From: Planktothrix serta PCC 8927
Lineage (GTDB): Bacteria > Cyanobacteriota > Cyanobacteriia > Cyanobacteriales > Microcoleaceae
NCBI RefSeq assembly: GCF_900010725.2
Contig: NZ_LR734868.1
Location: 29,777-64,026 of the forward strand
Direction of reading: 5' to 3'
DNA: 34,250 nt
The notes below the pieces were generated by a model. It worked only from the letters and a program-made list of their open reading frames with translations. It had not been told where the DNA came from and ran no database searches. Below, piece by piece: positions 18,912 through 27,326 of the stretch; the stretch's first letter is position 1; every line of letters starts with the position of its first letter. The position numbers and the translations under genes are program-made.

Positions 18912-21900
18912 ATGTTTACTTATGTAAAACCCACGATTAGACACATCAAGCCAGATGACCTGAACGGGCGACAACTGATGAAAGTCGTCTATGTGGTGTT
19001 AGAAGCGCAATATCAAAGCGCCTTATCGGCAGCAGTGGAGTCGATTAACAAAAATAACCCTAATGTGGCGATCGAAATTAGCGGTTATTTGATCGAGGAG
19101 TTACGTTCTCCCGAAAACTACGAAAGTTTTAAACAAGATTTATCAAAGGCTAATATTTTCATAGCCTCCCTGATTTTTATTGAAGATTTAGCGGATAAAC
19201 TCGTTGAAGCCGTGACCCCCTATCGGGATACACTAGATGTGGCGGTCGTCTTCCCCTCCATGCCTCAAGTCATGCGCCTGAATAAAATGGGGACGTTTTC
19301 GATGGCGCAACTGGGACAAAGCAAAAGTGCGATCGCCCAGTTCATGAAAAAACGGAAAGAACAGTCTGGGGGGTCTTTCCAAGATGCGATGCTGAAGTTG
19401 CTGCAAACTTTGCCCAAAGTCCTGAAATACCTGCCAATGGACAAGGCTCAGGATGCCCGCAACTTTATGTTATCCTTCCAATATTGGTTAGGGGGTTCTT
19501 CCGAAAACTTGGAAAACTTCTTGCTGATGTTAGGCTCAAAATATGTGTTTACGGGTAAAGAAAAACTGCAATTTGCTGACCCCGTAACCTATCCCGATAT
19601 GGGAATATGGCATCCCCTCGCGCCGAAAATGTTCGAGGATGCGACCGAATATTTTCACTGGTATAATAGCCGCGACGATATTTCCGACGACCCCAAAGAT
19701 CCCCTCGCTCCCTGTGTGGGGTTAGTCCTGCAACGGACGCACCTGGTAACAGGAGATGATGCCCATTATGTGGCGATGATACAGGAACTTGAAGCATTAG
19801 GGGCGCGAGTTTTACCTGTGTTTTCAGGCGGGTTAGACTTTTCTAAACCCATTGATGAGTATTTCTGGGATAACCCCCCGAAAGGTATTCAACCCCAAAC
19901 TATTGTGGATACTATTGTGTCGTTAACGGGTTTTGCCTTAGTGGGTGGCCCCGCTCGACAAGATCACCCGAAGGCGATAGACTCGTTAAAACGGTTAAAC
20001 CGTCCCTATATGGTGGCGTTGCCTTTAGTTTTCCAAACCACTGAAGAATGGGAAGAAAGCGATTTAGGGTTACATCCGATCCAAGTGGCGCTGCAAATTG
20101 CTATTCCTGAACTTGATGGCGCTATTGAACCGATTATTATCTCAGGACGGGATGGAACAACGGGGAAAGCGATCGCACTGCAAGATAGAATTGAAGCGAT
20201 CGCCCAACGATCCTTAAAATGGGCAAATTTGCGGAAAAAACCGAAATTAGCCAAAAAAGTGGCTATCACCGTCTTTAGCTTCCCCCCAGATAAAGGAAAC
20301 ATCGGGACGGCGGCTTATTTGGATGTGTTCGGGTCAATTTATGAAGTGTTGAAAGCCTTAAAAGGTAATGGCTATGACGTTCAAGACGTGCCCGACTCCG
20401 CCGAGAAACTGATGCAGGAAGTTATTCACGACGCCACGGCCCAATATCAAAGCCCAGAACTGAATATTGCCTATCGGATGTCTGTGAGCGAATATGAACG
20501 GTTAACCCCCTATTCTGAGCGCTTAAATGAAAATTGGGGGCCACCACCGGGAACCTTGAACACCGATGGCGAGAATTTGTTAGTCTTCGGAAAACAGTTC
20601 GGAAATGTGTTTATCGGCGTTCAACCCACCTTCGGCTATGAAGGCGACCCGATGCGGTTGTTGTTCTCCCGGTCAGCGAGTCCCCATCATGGCTTCGCTG
20701 CCTACTATACCTATTTAGAACAAGTCTGGCAAGCGGACGCGGTATTACACTTCGGCACGCACGGATCATTAGAATTCATGCCGGGTAAACAAATGGGAAT
20801 GTCGGGAGAATGCTACCCCGATAATTTAATTGGTAGTATTCCCAACCTATATTACTACGCCGCCAATAACCCCAGCGAAGCGACTATTGCCAAACGGCGC
20901 AGTTATGCCGCGACAATTTCTTATTTAACTCCGGCAGCAGAAAACGCTGGGTTATATAAAGGATTGCAAGAACTCAACGAGTTAATTGCCTCTTATCAAA
21001 GCCTAAAAGATAGCGGTCGGGGCGTGGCTATTGTTAACAGCATTATGGATAAGTGTCGCTTGGTGAATTTAGACCAAGATGTCACCCTCCCGGAAACAGA
21101 TGCTTCTGAGTTAACCCCCGAAGACCGAGATCAGATTGTTGGACAGGTTTATCGGCGGTTAATGGAAATTGAGTCGCGGTTGTTACCTTGTGGTTTGCAC
21201 CTTATTGGTAAACCCCCCACGGCCGAAGAAGCGATTTCAACTCTGGTAAATATCGCCAGTATTGATCGGGAGGAAGAAAATCTTCTCAGCTTACCCCGAA
21301 TTATTGCCAATAGCCTTAACCGCGATCTTGAGGAACTCTACTCTAACAATAACCTAGGGGTATTAGCGGATGTGGAGTTATTACAGAAAATCACCGAAGC
21401 TTGCCGCGCCGCCGTTATCGCCTTAGTTAACGAACAAACCGACGCCGAAGGACGGGTTTCCTTAGTCTCCAAACTCAACTTCTTCAATATGGGTAAAAAA
21501 GAACCCTGGATTGAAGCACTGCATGAGTTCGGTTTCACCAAAGTTGACCCCGAACCCATTAAACCGTTATTTGAGTATTTGGAATTTTGCTTACAACAGA
21601 TTTGCGCCGATAACGAGTTGGGTTCCTTGCTGCGAGCCTTAGAAGGAGAATACATCATCCCAGGGCCAGGTGGTGACCCCATCCGTAACCCCGATGTGTT
21701 ACCGACGGGCAAAAATATGCACGCCCTCGATCCCCAGTCTATTCCCACCGCAGCCGCCGTCAAATCCGCCCAAATCGTCGTAGAACGGCTGTTAGAACGG
21801 CAAAAGGTCGAAAATGGTGGAAATTACCCGGAAACCATCTCCGTAGTCCTCTGGGGAACCGATAACATCAAAACCTATGGGGAGTCCCTAGCCCAAGTGA

Positions 21901-22895
21901 TGTGGATGGTGGGGGTTAAACCTGTTCCCGATGCGTTAGGACGGGTGAATAAGTTGGAGTTAATTTCTTTAGAAGAATTGGGACGACCTCGAATTGATGT
22001 CGTGATCAACTGTTCTGGGGTGTTCCGCGACTTATTTATTAACCAAATGGCGCTATTAGATAAAGCGGTGAAAATGGCAGCCGAATCTGATGAACCGTTG
22101 GAAATGAATTTTGTTCGTAAACACGCGATAGAACAGGCGAAAGAGTTAGGAGTATCGGTAAGACAAGCTGCAACACGGGTGTTTAGTAATGCGTCAGGTT
22201 CCTATTCTTCTAATGTGAATTTGGCGGTTGAAAATAGTAGTTGGGAACAGGAATCTGAGTTACAGGAAATGTATTTGAAACGCAAATCTTTTGCTTTCAA
22301 TTCTGATAATCCGGGGACAATGGAACAGGATCGAAATATATTTGAGTCGGCGTTAAAAACCGCAGATGTGACATTTCAAAACTTAGATTCTTCGGAAATT
22401 AGTTTAACGGATGTCTCCCATTATTTCGATTCTGACCCGACGAAATTAATTTCCAGTTTACGCAAGGATGGCAAAAAACCGACGTCTTATATTGCGGATA
22501 CAACAACAGCTAATGCACAGGTGCGGACGTTATCGGAAACGGTGCGTTTGGATGCACGGACTAAACTTCTAAACCCGAAATGGTATGAAGGAATGTTATC
22601 TCATGGGTATGAAGGGGTGCGGGAACTTTCTAAGCGCCTTGTTAATACAATGGGATGGAGTGCAACGGCGGGTGCTGTGGATAATTGGGTTTATGAGGAT
22701 GTGAATGAAACGTTTATTGAAGATGCAGAAATGCAGAAACGTTTGATGAACTTAAATCCTCATTCTTTCCGTAAGATTATTAGCACGTTGTTAGAGGTTA
22801 ATGGTCGCGGCTATTGGGAAACTAGCGAGGAGAATTTAGATCGTCTGCGGGAGTTATACCAAGAAGTTGAAGACCGTATTGAAGGGATTGAATAA
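18912..22895 (+). CDS. chlH: Magnesium chelatase subunit H
   Basis: 1327 residues, the standard length of ChlH. With ChlI and ChlD it inserts Mg2+ into protoporphyrin IX, the committed step to chlorophyll; H is the porphyrin-binding catalytic subunit. Features seen: the N-terminal Mg-chelatase H domain ([18 protein letters not shown]), the CobN/Mg-chelatase signature [15 protein letters not shown] near residue 612, and the conserved C-terminal region ([18 protein letters not shown], about 1218). AAGGA lies about 11 bases before the ATG. The gene is in sense with accC but separated by 266 bp, so it probably has its own promoter. The direct repeat that borders the restriction-modification cassette begins 11 bases past its stop. 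Confidence 0.97.
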   Translation: MFTYVKPTIRHIKPDDLNGRQLMKVVYVVLEAQYQSALSAAVESINKNNPNVAIEISGYLIEELRSPENYESFKQDLSKANIFIASLIFIEDLADKLVEAVTPYRDTLDVAVVFPSMPQVMRLNKMGTFSMAQLGQSKSAIAQFMKKRKEQSGGSFQDAMLKLLQTLPKVLKYLPMDKAQDARNFMLSFQYWLGGSSENLENFLLMLGSKYVFTGKEKLQFADPVTYPDMGIWHPLAPKMFEDATEYFHWYNSRDDISDDPKDPLAPCVGLVLQRTHLVTGDDAHYVAMIQELEALGARVLPVFSGGLDFSKPIDEYFWDNPPKGIQPQTIVDTIVSLTGFALVGGPARQDHPKAIDSLKRLNRPYMVALPLVFQTTEEWEESDLGLHPIQVALQIAIPELDGAIEPIIISGRDGTTGKAIALQDRIEAIAQRSLKWANLRKKPKLAKKVAITVFSFPPDKGNIGTAAYLDVFGSIYEVLKALKGNGYDVQDVPDSAEKLMQEVIHDATAQYQSPELNIAYRMSVSEYERLTPYSERLNENWGPPPGTLNTDGENLLVFGKQFGNVFIGVQPTFGYEGDPMRLLFSRSASPHHGFAAYYTYLEQVWQADAVLHFGTHGSLEFMPGKQMGMSGECYPDNLIGSIPNLYYYAANNPSEATIAKRRSYAATISYLTPAAENAGLYKGLQELNELIASYQSLKDSGRGVAIVNSIMDKCRLVNLDQDVTLPETDASELTPEDRDQIVGQVYRRLMEIESRLLPCGLHLIGKPPTAEEAISTLVNIASIDREEENLLSLPRIIANSLNRDLEELYSNNNLGVLADVELLQKITEACRAAVIALVNEQTDAEGRVSLVSKLNFFNMGKKEPWIEALHEFGFTKVDPEPIKPLFEYLEFCLQQICADNELGSLLRALEGEYIIPGPGGDPIRNPDVLPTGKNMHALDPQSIPTAAAVKSAQIVVERLLERQKVENGGNYPETISVVLWGTDNIKTYGESLAQVMWMVGVKPVPDALGRVNKLELISLEELGRPRIDVVINCSGVFRDLFINQMALLDKAVKMAAESDEPLEMNFVRKHAIEQAKELGVSVRQAATRVFSNASGSYSSNVNLAVENSSWEQESELQEMYLKRKSFAFNSDNPGTMEQDRNIFESALKTADVTFQNLDSSEISLTDVSHYFDSDPTKLISSLRKDGKKPTSYIADTTTANAQVRTLSETVRLDARTKLLNPKWYEGMLSHGYEGVRELSKRLVNTMGWSATAGAVDNWVYEDVNETFIEDAEMQKRLMNLNPHSFRKIISTLLEVNGRGYWETSEENLDRLRELYQEVEDRIEGIE

Positions 22896-22905
22896 AACCC
22901 TTTAA

Positions 22906-22994
22906 AATCCCCATTTCCCTCGGTACAGATGTTGTATGCAATATCTTTATCGGGGGGATATAATTTTTAATGAGGATATCATTTGAACCCATTG
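22906..22994 (+). repeat. Direct repeat copy A bordering the RM cassette
   Basis: 89 bp aligning without gaps to 25546-25634, about 72 identities by hand. The best-conserved parts are ATATCTTTA-CG-GGGGATATAAT and GGATATCATTT-AACCCATTG. TCCCTCGGTA (22916-22925) can pair with TATCGGGGGG (22948-22957) as ten base pairs including three G-U. Confidence 0.85.
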
Positions 22995-23075
22995 AGAGAA
23001 AGAATATGGAATCATCAGTTAAAAATAGTTAGTTATTAGAGACGAAACCATTGTTTATTTTGATATTTTTTAATG

Positions 23076-23084
23076 TGTTATAAT
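23076..23084 (+). promoter_or_regulatory. Extended -10 promoter of the methyltransferase gene
   Basis: TGTTATAAT is an extended -10 (TG-n-TATAAT) 49 bases before the methyltransferase ATG. No good -35 lies at 16-18 bases, which extended -10 promoters can tolerate. Confidence 0.5.
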
Positions 23085-23133
23085 AAGATTTAGCTATTAC
23101 AATCAATATTTAATATTAATCAATTATTTACTA

Positions 23134-24165
23134 ATGAGTATTTACTTCAAAACTCCAGAAATCACTTTATATCAAGGAGACTGTTTAGAAGTCTTATCAT
23201 TACTTCCTGAAGAATCAGTAAATCTGATTGTTACCGATCCTCCTTACCACTCAACCAAAAAAGCTAATATCACTGGCGACAGAAATTTTAAGACTGATGA
23301 AGAATATCTAGCTTGGTTAGAGTCAATAACTGAACAATGGCAGCGAATATTAGCTCCCAATGGTTCTATTTATTGTTTTACTTCTTCTAAAATGGCAGCC
23401 CAAGTAGAGGTAATGTTAAGCAAAAAATTCAATATTTTAGCTTCAATCACTTGGACTAAACCTAATGATCCAGGTTATGATGGATGGAAGCAAAAAACAA
23501 AAAAAGAAAGTTTACGAAGTTGGTATTTACACTCGGAACGGATTATTTTTGCTGAAGCAACTTCTAAAGAAAACCCAAAACTATCAGCATTTAGCTTTTT
23601 ATTAAAAAAGACTCGTTTAGCAACAGGATTATCTACAATTGAACTCACAGAGGCTATAGGAGAATACGGTAGTGTTAATCATGGTGGTGCTGTATCAAAT
23701 TGGGAAACAGGTAGGAATATTCCCAATTGTGAACAATATGAAAAACTAAAATCTGTGTTTTCTAAATACGCTCCTGAAGTTCCACAACTCCCTGATTATG
23801 AAAAAATTATTAGACCTTTCTTTGTTAATTCTGATATTCTTTACACAGATATTTGGGATTTTAAAACGGTTAAACCTTATACCGGTAAGCACCCTGCTGA
23901 AAAACCTTTAGATCTAATTAAACATATTATTAATACAAGCTCTTATCCTAATGATATCATTTTGGATTGTTTTGCGGGTTCTGGTGTAGTTGGTCAAGCT
24001 GCTAAAATTCTTGGTAGAAAAGCAATCTTGGTAGAAATTGAAGAAAATTTGTGTGAAAAGATATCCCAAAGATGTTCCACCTCTGCTCATCAATTACCAA
24101 AAGCGCAGCCTAAAAATTTTGACTGGAAACAAGAACCCTTATTTCAATCCTTACTTAAAAGCTAG
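23134..24165 (+). CDS. Type II DNA methyltransferase, beta class (N6-adenine or N4-cytosine)
   Basis: 343 residues. Catalytic motif IV is DPPY (35-38), and the SAM-binding motif I DCFAGSG (278-284) comes near the C-terminus after motif X (HPAEKPLDLIKHII, 253-266). This order defines the beta class. It protects host DNA from the restriction enzyme encoded convergently five bases away. Residues about 150-212 (FSFLLKKTRLATGLSTIELTE, AVSNWETGRNIPNCEQYEKL) look like an XRE-type helix-turn-helix placed in the target-recognition region between motif VIII and motif X; this may help read the target or bind an operator (inference). The gene is AT-rich compared with chlH, which suggests horizontal transfer. 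Confidence 0.92.
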   Translation: MSIYFKTPEITLYQGDCLEVLSLLPEESVNLIVTDPPYHSTKKANITGDRNFKTDEEYLAWLESITEQWQRILAPNGSIYCFTSSKMAAQVEVMLSKKFNILASITWTKPNDPGYDGWKQKTKKESLRSWYLHSERIIFAEATSKENPKLSAFSFLLKKTRLATGLSTIELTEAIGEYGSVNHGGAVSNWETGRNIPNCEQYEKLKSVFSKYAPEVPQLPDYEKIIRPFFVNSDILYTDIWDFKTVKPYTGKHPAEKPLDLIKHIINTSSYPNDIILDCFAGSGVVGQAAKILGRKAILVEIEENLCEKISQRCSTSAHQLPKAQPKNFDWKQEPLFQSLLKS

Positions 24166-24170
24166 TAAAG

Positions 24171-25169
24171 TTAATTTTGCATTAATTCAATTTTTCTTCC
24201 ATTATTACGGAGAATTTCTTCCATCCATGATAGTGTTCGTTCAATTCCCCAATCTCTTGCGGCTGCATTGCAATGATGATGACCCCAACCCAAATTATAA
24301 GAACAATGGTTGTATTCTCCTGCTCTCAGTTCTCTAATATGAAATAAATTTGCTGTAGTTACTGTTAAATCTGGAACATTTCTACCTTCTGCTTGTTCTA
24401 CACGAGAAGCTAGTTCTTGAGCTAAAATAGGCTTTAAACATAATGGACAAATAGCACGTTGTTGGCTATCTATTATTCTATGTTCTTCAAGAAGTTTTAA
24501 GTCAGCAACACCGAGATCCTCGCACTCCTTGTCTATTTTCTGTTTGCATTCATCAGGATTTTCTATTCCTTCATCGCGAGCTATATCCATAATTCCTTCA
24601 GTTCGCCATGCCAGAAAAGATAATTGATATCTTGTGGCTTTTATTTCTTCAGATGAAGCATATTCATACACTCTAATTCCTGCACCTTGACCACCGCTAT
24701 TACTATCAATGTATCCTTGTCTGATGAAGGAATCATCTTGACTGGTGGTATCTGGTACACGAGCTACATACTTCCCACCTAATGGTGATTTCCTTGATGT
24801 TGCTGACTGCCAATCTTTATATTGATTTGGATTATATGAGTTCCATTGTTGTCTAGTTTCATAATATACTAATAAATTCTCTCCTATAGTCAAATTATTG
24901 GGTAAACTGGAACTGGCTGATGGTGGAGTATCAGAAAAGTAGTTTTCTGGATCAGCTATAACAATATAACCGTTCTCAAATCCTTTATCTGGGAAAGCAA
25001 TTCCTAGTGTCCATGAACTAAGAGGGATTATAACTGTATTATTTCGGTTAACACGATTCTGATAAATTGTATCCTTTTCTGCACCTCTAGTTTGACCAGT
25101 CTTCTCTACTTTTCTTGCAATTGCAGCAGGTAAGCCTAATTTATAGCTGATCTTACTTTTTTTAGACAT
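24171..25169 (-). CDS. Type II restriction endonuclease, HNH-like, possibly BstXI family
   Basis: 332 residues. The C-terminal third has a zinc/HNH-like arrangement: CPLC (C241, C244), LFHIRELRAGEYNH (H277, H288) and NLGWGHHHCN (H297-H299, C300). The N-terminal part (TIYQNRVNRNN) has no domain I can name with certainty, but the overall protein reminds me of the BstXI family; that name is a recollection, not a search. Function as a restriction enzyme follows from its place: convergent with the methyltransferase (five-base gap) and overlapping the controller gene by eight bases (ATGTCTAA), a typical C-R pair. No frame disruption is visible, so the system may be active. Confidence 0.82.
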   Translation of the reverse strand: MSKKSKISYKLGLPAAIARKVEKTGQTRGAEKDTIYQNRVNRNNTVIIPLSSWTLGIAFPDKGFENGYIVIADPENYFSDTPPSASSSLPNNLTIGENLLVYYETRQQWNSYNPNQYKDWQSATSRKSPLGGKYVARVPDTTSQDDSFIRQGYIDSNSGGQGAGIRVYEYASSEEIKATRYQLSFLAWRTEGIMDIARDEGIENPDECKQKIDKECEDLGVADLKLLEEHRIIDSQQRAICPLCLKPILAQELASRVEQAEGRNVPDLTVTTANLFHIRELRAGEYNHCSYNLGWGHHHCNAAARDWGIERTLSWMEEILRNNGRKIELMQN

Positions 25170-25413
25170 AATCGCCCCTATCTACCCCATAGTTAGCAAA
25201 AAGAGCAGAAACAGATATATTAAGCGCATCGGCTAACTTTTCAATATTTTCTAAGGATGGGTTGCGCTCACCTCTTTCGATACTGGAAATATAGGTACGA
25301 TGAAGACCCGACAGTTCAGATAATTTCTCCTGAGAAATATCTAACTCTCTTCTACGTCGCCTGATTGCTTTACCAAAGCGCGTTTTAATATCTTTTTGAT
25401 TTTGTTGCTCCAA
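25162..25413 (-). CDS. Restriction-modification controller protein (C protein, XRE family HTH)
   Basis: 83 residues with a single five-helix XRE domain: ISQEKLSELSGLHRTYISSIERGERNPSL with the standard recognition helix, then LADALNISVSALF. Small XRE proteins overlapping a restriction gene are C proteins that delay and limit nuclease expression until the methyltransferase has acted. The start codon is TTG (25411-25413): an in-frame TAA lies two codons upstream, so it cannot extend further, and no in-frame ATG lies close downstream. A GGAG overlaps codon 2, so it is not a usable Shine-Dalgarno for this start. C-gene transcripts are often leaderless, which could apply here. Confidence 0.88.
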   Translation of the reverse strand: MEQQNQKDIKTRFGKAIRRRRRELDISQEKLSELSGLHRTYISSIERGERNPSLENIEKLADALNISVSALFANYGVDRGDYV

Positions 25414-25445
25414 AATTTAATTATTTCAGACTTAAATAATTTGAT

Positions 25446-25485
25446 CTACAGACTATATATAAACTTTTGAATAGTATAAGTCTAC
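25446..25485 (-). promoter_or_regulatory. Putative C-box operator and promoter of the controller-restriction operon
   Basis: AGACTATATA (25450-25459) and TATAAGTCT (25475-25483) form an imperfect inverted repeat 37-72 bases upstream of the controller start. Its GACT/AGTC half-sites match the core of known C-boxes (GACT...AGTC). AT-rich hexamers inside it could serve as the -10. Confidence 0.5.
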
Positions 25486-25545
25486 ATTAAATAAGTTTCA
25501 AAATGAATACTATGAGTATCAATTTGGGCGAACCTAGAAATGAGG

Positions 25546-25634
25546 AATCCCTATTCCCCTGGGTAGAAACGTGGTATATCATATCTTTACCGAGGGGATA
25601 TAATTGTTGTTTAGGATATCATTTCAACCCATTG
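25546..25634 (+). repeat. Direct repeat copy B bordering the RM cassette
   Basis: Partner of 22906-22994. CCCCTGGGTA (25556-25565) faces TACCGAGGGG (25588-25597), pairing at nine of ten positions across a 22-base AT-rich spacer. Confidence 0.85.
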
Positions 25635-25767
25635 GTCGGTTCAGTCAATAATTGAAAAAGTATTATTTAACATGGACTATTATGAGATTCCATAGAAGAT
25701 TAATCAGCCGAATCATCTCCACCACATATAAAATATCGATAATTTATGTAAATAGTTTTTCTAAATA

Positions 25768-25801
25768 TGATATAATAGTAAGGTTTAGATAGTGCGATCG
25801 C
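25768..25801 (+). promoter_or_regulatory. Extended -10 promoter of the unknown two-gene operon, with a HIP1 site
   Basis: TGATATAAT (25768-25776) is an extended -10 box. A HIP1 octamer GCGATCGC follows at 25794-25801. AGAGG (25821-25825) lies nine bases before the first ATG. Confidence 0.5.
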
Positions 25802-25834
25802 TAACTCTGCTGAATTTGAAAGAGGATAGATGAG

Positions 25835-26284
25835 ATGACCGTCATCGATCAAGAACAGGTAATTACAAGCCTTAAATCAGTAACTCAAGACATTTCAGTC
25901 TATGGAGAGGATTTTTTAGGCTTTTATCAATTTATTTTTAATAGTATTCATCAAGCCCAGGACAAATTAGAGCAGTTAGAAGGTTTGGATTTAATTGTGA
26001 TTGAAGATTTATATCAAGATTATGAAAAAATTTCTGACCAAAATTTAGTTTTGCAAAAGAAAGAACGAGAAGTATTACAAGTGTTGAGTTTGGGAGATTT
26101 TCAACAAGATGCTGAAATCACAGAGGTATTATCAGAAATCTTAGCTGATTTTTTACTAGAGTATTTACTGATTCCAATTTTGAATAATATTAATTATGAA
26201 CAATTTTTATCCCAATCCAGTTATTATCAGAAATTATTCAAAAATGGGGTAACAGTTTATGAAGCAAAAAGACGCTTATATTGA
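25835..26284 (+). CDS. Hypothetical helical protein, first gene of an overlapping pair
   Basis: 149 residues, acidic, predicted mostly helical, with Leu-rich stretches (LSEILADFLLEYLLIPIL, about 110-127) and no signal peptide. I do not recognise it. The start has a usable ribosome binding site (AGAGG). Its last 26 bases overlap the next gene in another frame, which implies translational coupling. It sits between a restriction-modification cassette and a toxin-antitoxin remnant, so a defence or stability role is possible, but nothing in the sequence proves this. Confidence 0.7.
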   Translation: MTVIDQEQVITSLKSVTQDISVYGEDFLGFYQFIFNSIHQAQDKLEQLEGLDLIVIEDLYQDYEKISDQNLVLQKKEREVLQVLSLGDFQQDAEITEVLSEILADFLLEYLLIPILNNINYEQFLSQSSYYQKLFKNGVTVYEAKRRLY

Positions 26285-26681
26285 AATTGCACAACGATAT
26301 ATTCAAACTGCCAAGCAACATCAATCTTTGTCAATTAATACCCAAGAAGTTATCGGTTTTCTAACTTATCATGGGTTTGAATCTATTGCTGTTGCTGTGA
26401 TTGTTCATTATAAAAGTAGCGTTCCGCTTAATCATGAAACGAAGTTAAGAATGTTTTTAGCATTCTGTAAAAAACATTTATCTAATTCAGTGAATCTTAA
26501 ACTGATTGCGGCTTTAATTATTCGCTTAGAAAAGAATGGGTATAGAAGTAAGTTTCTCTATCCTGAGTTAATTGATGAAAATAACTTTAAATCTCCTCAA
26601 CATCAAATCACGTTAACAGAAGCAGGGTTACTGGTTAAAGATGTGGAACGAGTGATTAATCAGATCCTGAGTTCAATTTAG
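26259..26681 (+). CDS. Hypothetical helical protein, second gene of an overlapping pair
   Basis: 140 residues, basic and probably all-helical (YIEIAQRYIQTAKQHQ; LKLIAALIIRLEKNG). The size and helix pattern faintly recall HEPN-type or nucleotidyltransferase-associated helical proteins, but the HEPN R-x4-6-H motif is not evident (only R-x8-H in RMFLAFCKKH). No recognised family. It overlaps the upstream gene by 26 bases and is followed after about 50 bases by an antitoxin gene on the same strand. Confidence 0.7.
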   Translation: MKQKDAYIEIAQRYIQTAKQHQSLSINTQEVIGFLTYHGFESIAVAVIVHYKSSVPLNHETKLRMFLAFCKKHLSNSVNLKLIAALIIRLEKNGYRSKFLYPELIDENNFKSPQHQITLTEAGLLVKDVERVINQILSSI

Positions 26682-26732
26682 TATTTTATGTTATTATGTA
26701 CTAAATATTCTACCAAATCATCCTCTTTAATT

Positions 26733-26945
26733 ATGCTAGAAATTCACAAAAATTATATTGTTGATGAAAATCAAAATCCGATTGCTGTTCAGATTCCGAT
26801 TGCTGAATTCGAGAAAATCGAAGAAATTTTAGAAGATTACTTCTTAGGTAAAATGATGGCAGATGAAGAAGATGCAGAAATTTTATCTAAATCAGAAGCT
26901 CTCAAATATTATCAAGGGTTAAAAGAAAGTAATGTGGGTTGTTAG
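26733..26945 (+). CDS. RelB/Phd-like antitoxin
   Basis: 70 residues from the ATG at 26733 (MLEIHKNYIVDENQNPIAVQIP); an upstream in-frame ATG at 26688 would add 15 residues atypical of the family. The N-terminal beta-hairpin plus IPIAEFEKIEEILEDY helix is the common cyanobacterial antitoxin pattern, with an acidic tail that wraps its toxin. It overlaps the toxin reading frame by 14 bases, the usual antitoxin-first layout. The antitoxin is intact although the toxin is not. Confidence 0.82.
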   Translation: MLEIHKNYIVDENQNPIAVQIPIAEFEKIEEILEDYFLGKMMADEEDAEILSKSEALKYYQGLKESNVGC

Positions 26946-27129
26946 ATATACAAAAAAGTTTTTAAAAGAAATGAATTCTCTCCCCCAAGATGTTCAGTCT
27001 CGAATAGAAATTATTGTTTTTCAAGAACTAGAATGCCAAAACCCATTTGAGTTAGGATACTTAAGTAAAATGAAAGGATATACTGATAACTCTGAACTTC
27101 AAGCATTTATTGATCGATACTCAGCTTGA
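26932..27129 (+). pseudogene. Truncated RelE/ParE-family toxin
   Basis: The first 50 residues (VVRYTKKFLKEMNSLPQDVQ ... FELGYLSKMKGYTD) match the N-terminal half of RelE-type mRNA interferases. After KGYTD the family would continue with the strands carrying the catalytic Arg residues (a KIRxGDYRxxY-type segment and a C-terminal hRxDxY). Here it reads NSELQAFIDRYSA and stops at 65 residues instead of about 85-90. The missing half holds the active site, so it should be inactive. The junction is at about 27080-27090 and looks like a deletion or recombination joining to an unrelated tail. Confidence 0.75.
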
Positions 27130-27155
27130 TAGAAAAACGAATTTATATTTTATCG

Positions 27156-27177
27156 TTCCCAGGCTCCCGCCTGGGAA
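27156..27177. repeat. Perfect 9-bp hairpin (TTCCCAGGC/GCCTGGGAA)
   Basis: TTCCCAGGC-TCCC-GCCTGGGAA, directly after the toxin remnant. It resembles a GTTCCCAGGCTCC-type element dispersed in many cyanobacterial genomes (from memory). No T-run follows, so it is a poor intrinsic terminator. Confidence 0.75.
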
Positions 27178-27242
27178 TACCATATTGATGAGGCTCTACC
27201 CATCCGCATCTTGTTAAATGTAACGAAATATTACAAATATGC

Positions 27243-27309
27243 CGTTATAGAGGCATAACGTCTTGACATCTTAGAAGGGGTTCGTTATCTTGATATACAT
27301 ACCCGGGTA
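27243..27309 (+). promoter_or_regulatory. Sigma-70-type promoter with two flanking palindromes
   Basis: TTGACA (27263-27268) and TATCTT (27286-27291) are spaced by 17 bases, a near-consensus promoter. CGTTAT-N6-ATAACG (27243-27260) abuts the -35, and the palindrome TACCCGGGTA (27300-27309) lies near the expected transcript start. Both are candidate operators, perhaps for the RHH protein encoded next. Confidence 0.65.
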
Positions 27310-27326
27310 CACCAGTTCACCGTCCT

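Noticed and set aside
24038-24337. Plus-strand ORF spanning the end of the methyltransferase and restriction genes
   Set aside because: It overlaps both well-supported genes in other frames and has no domain.
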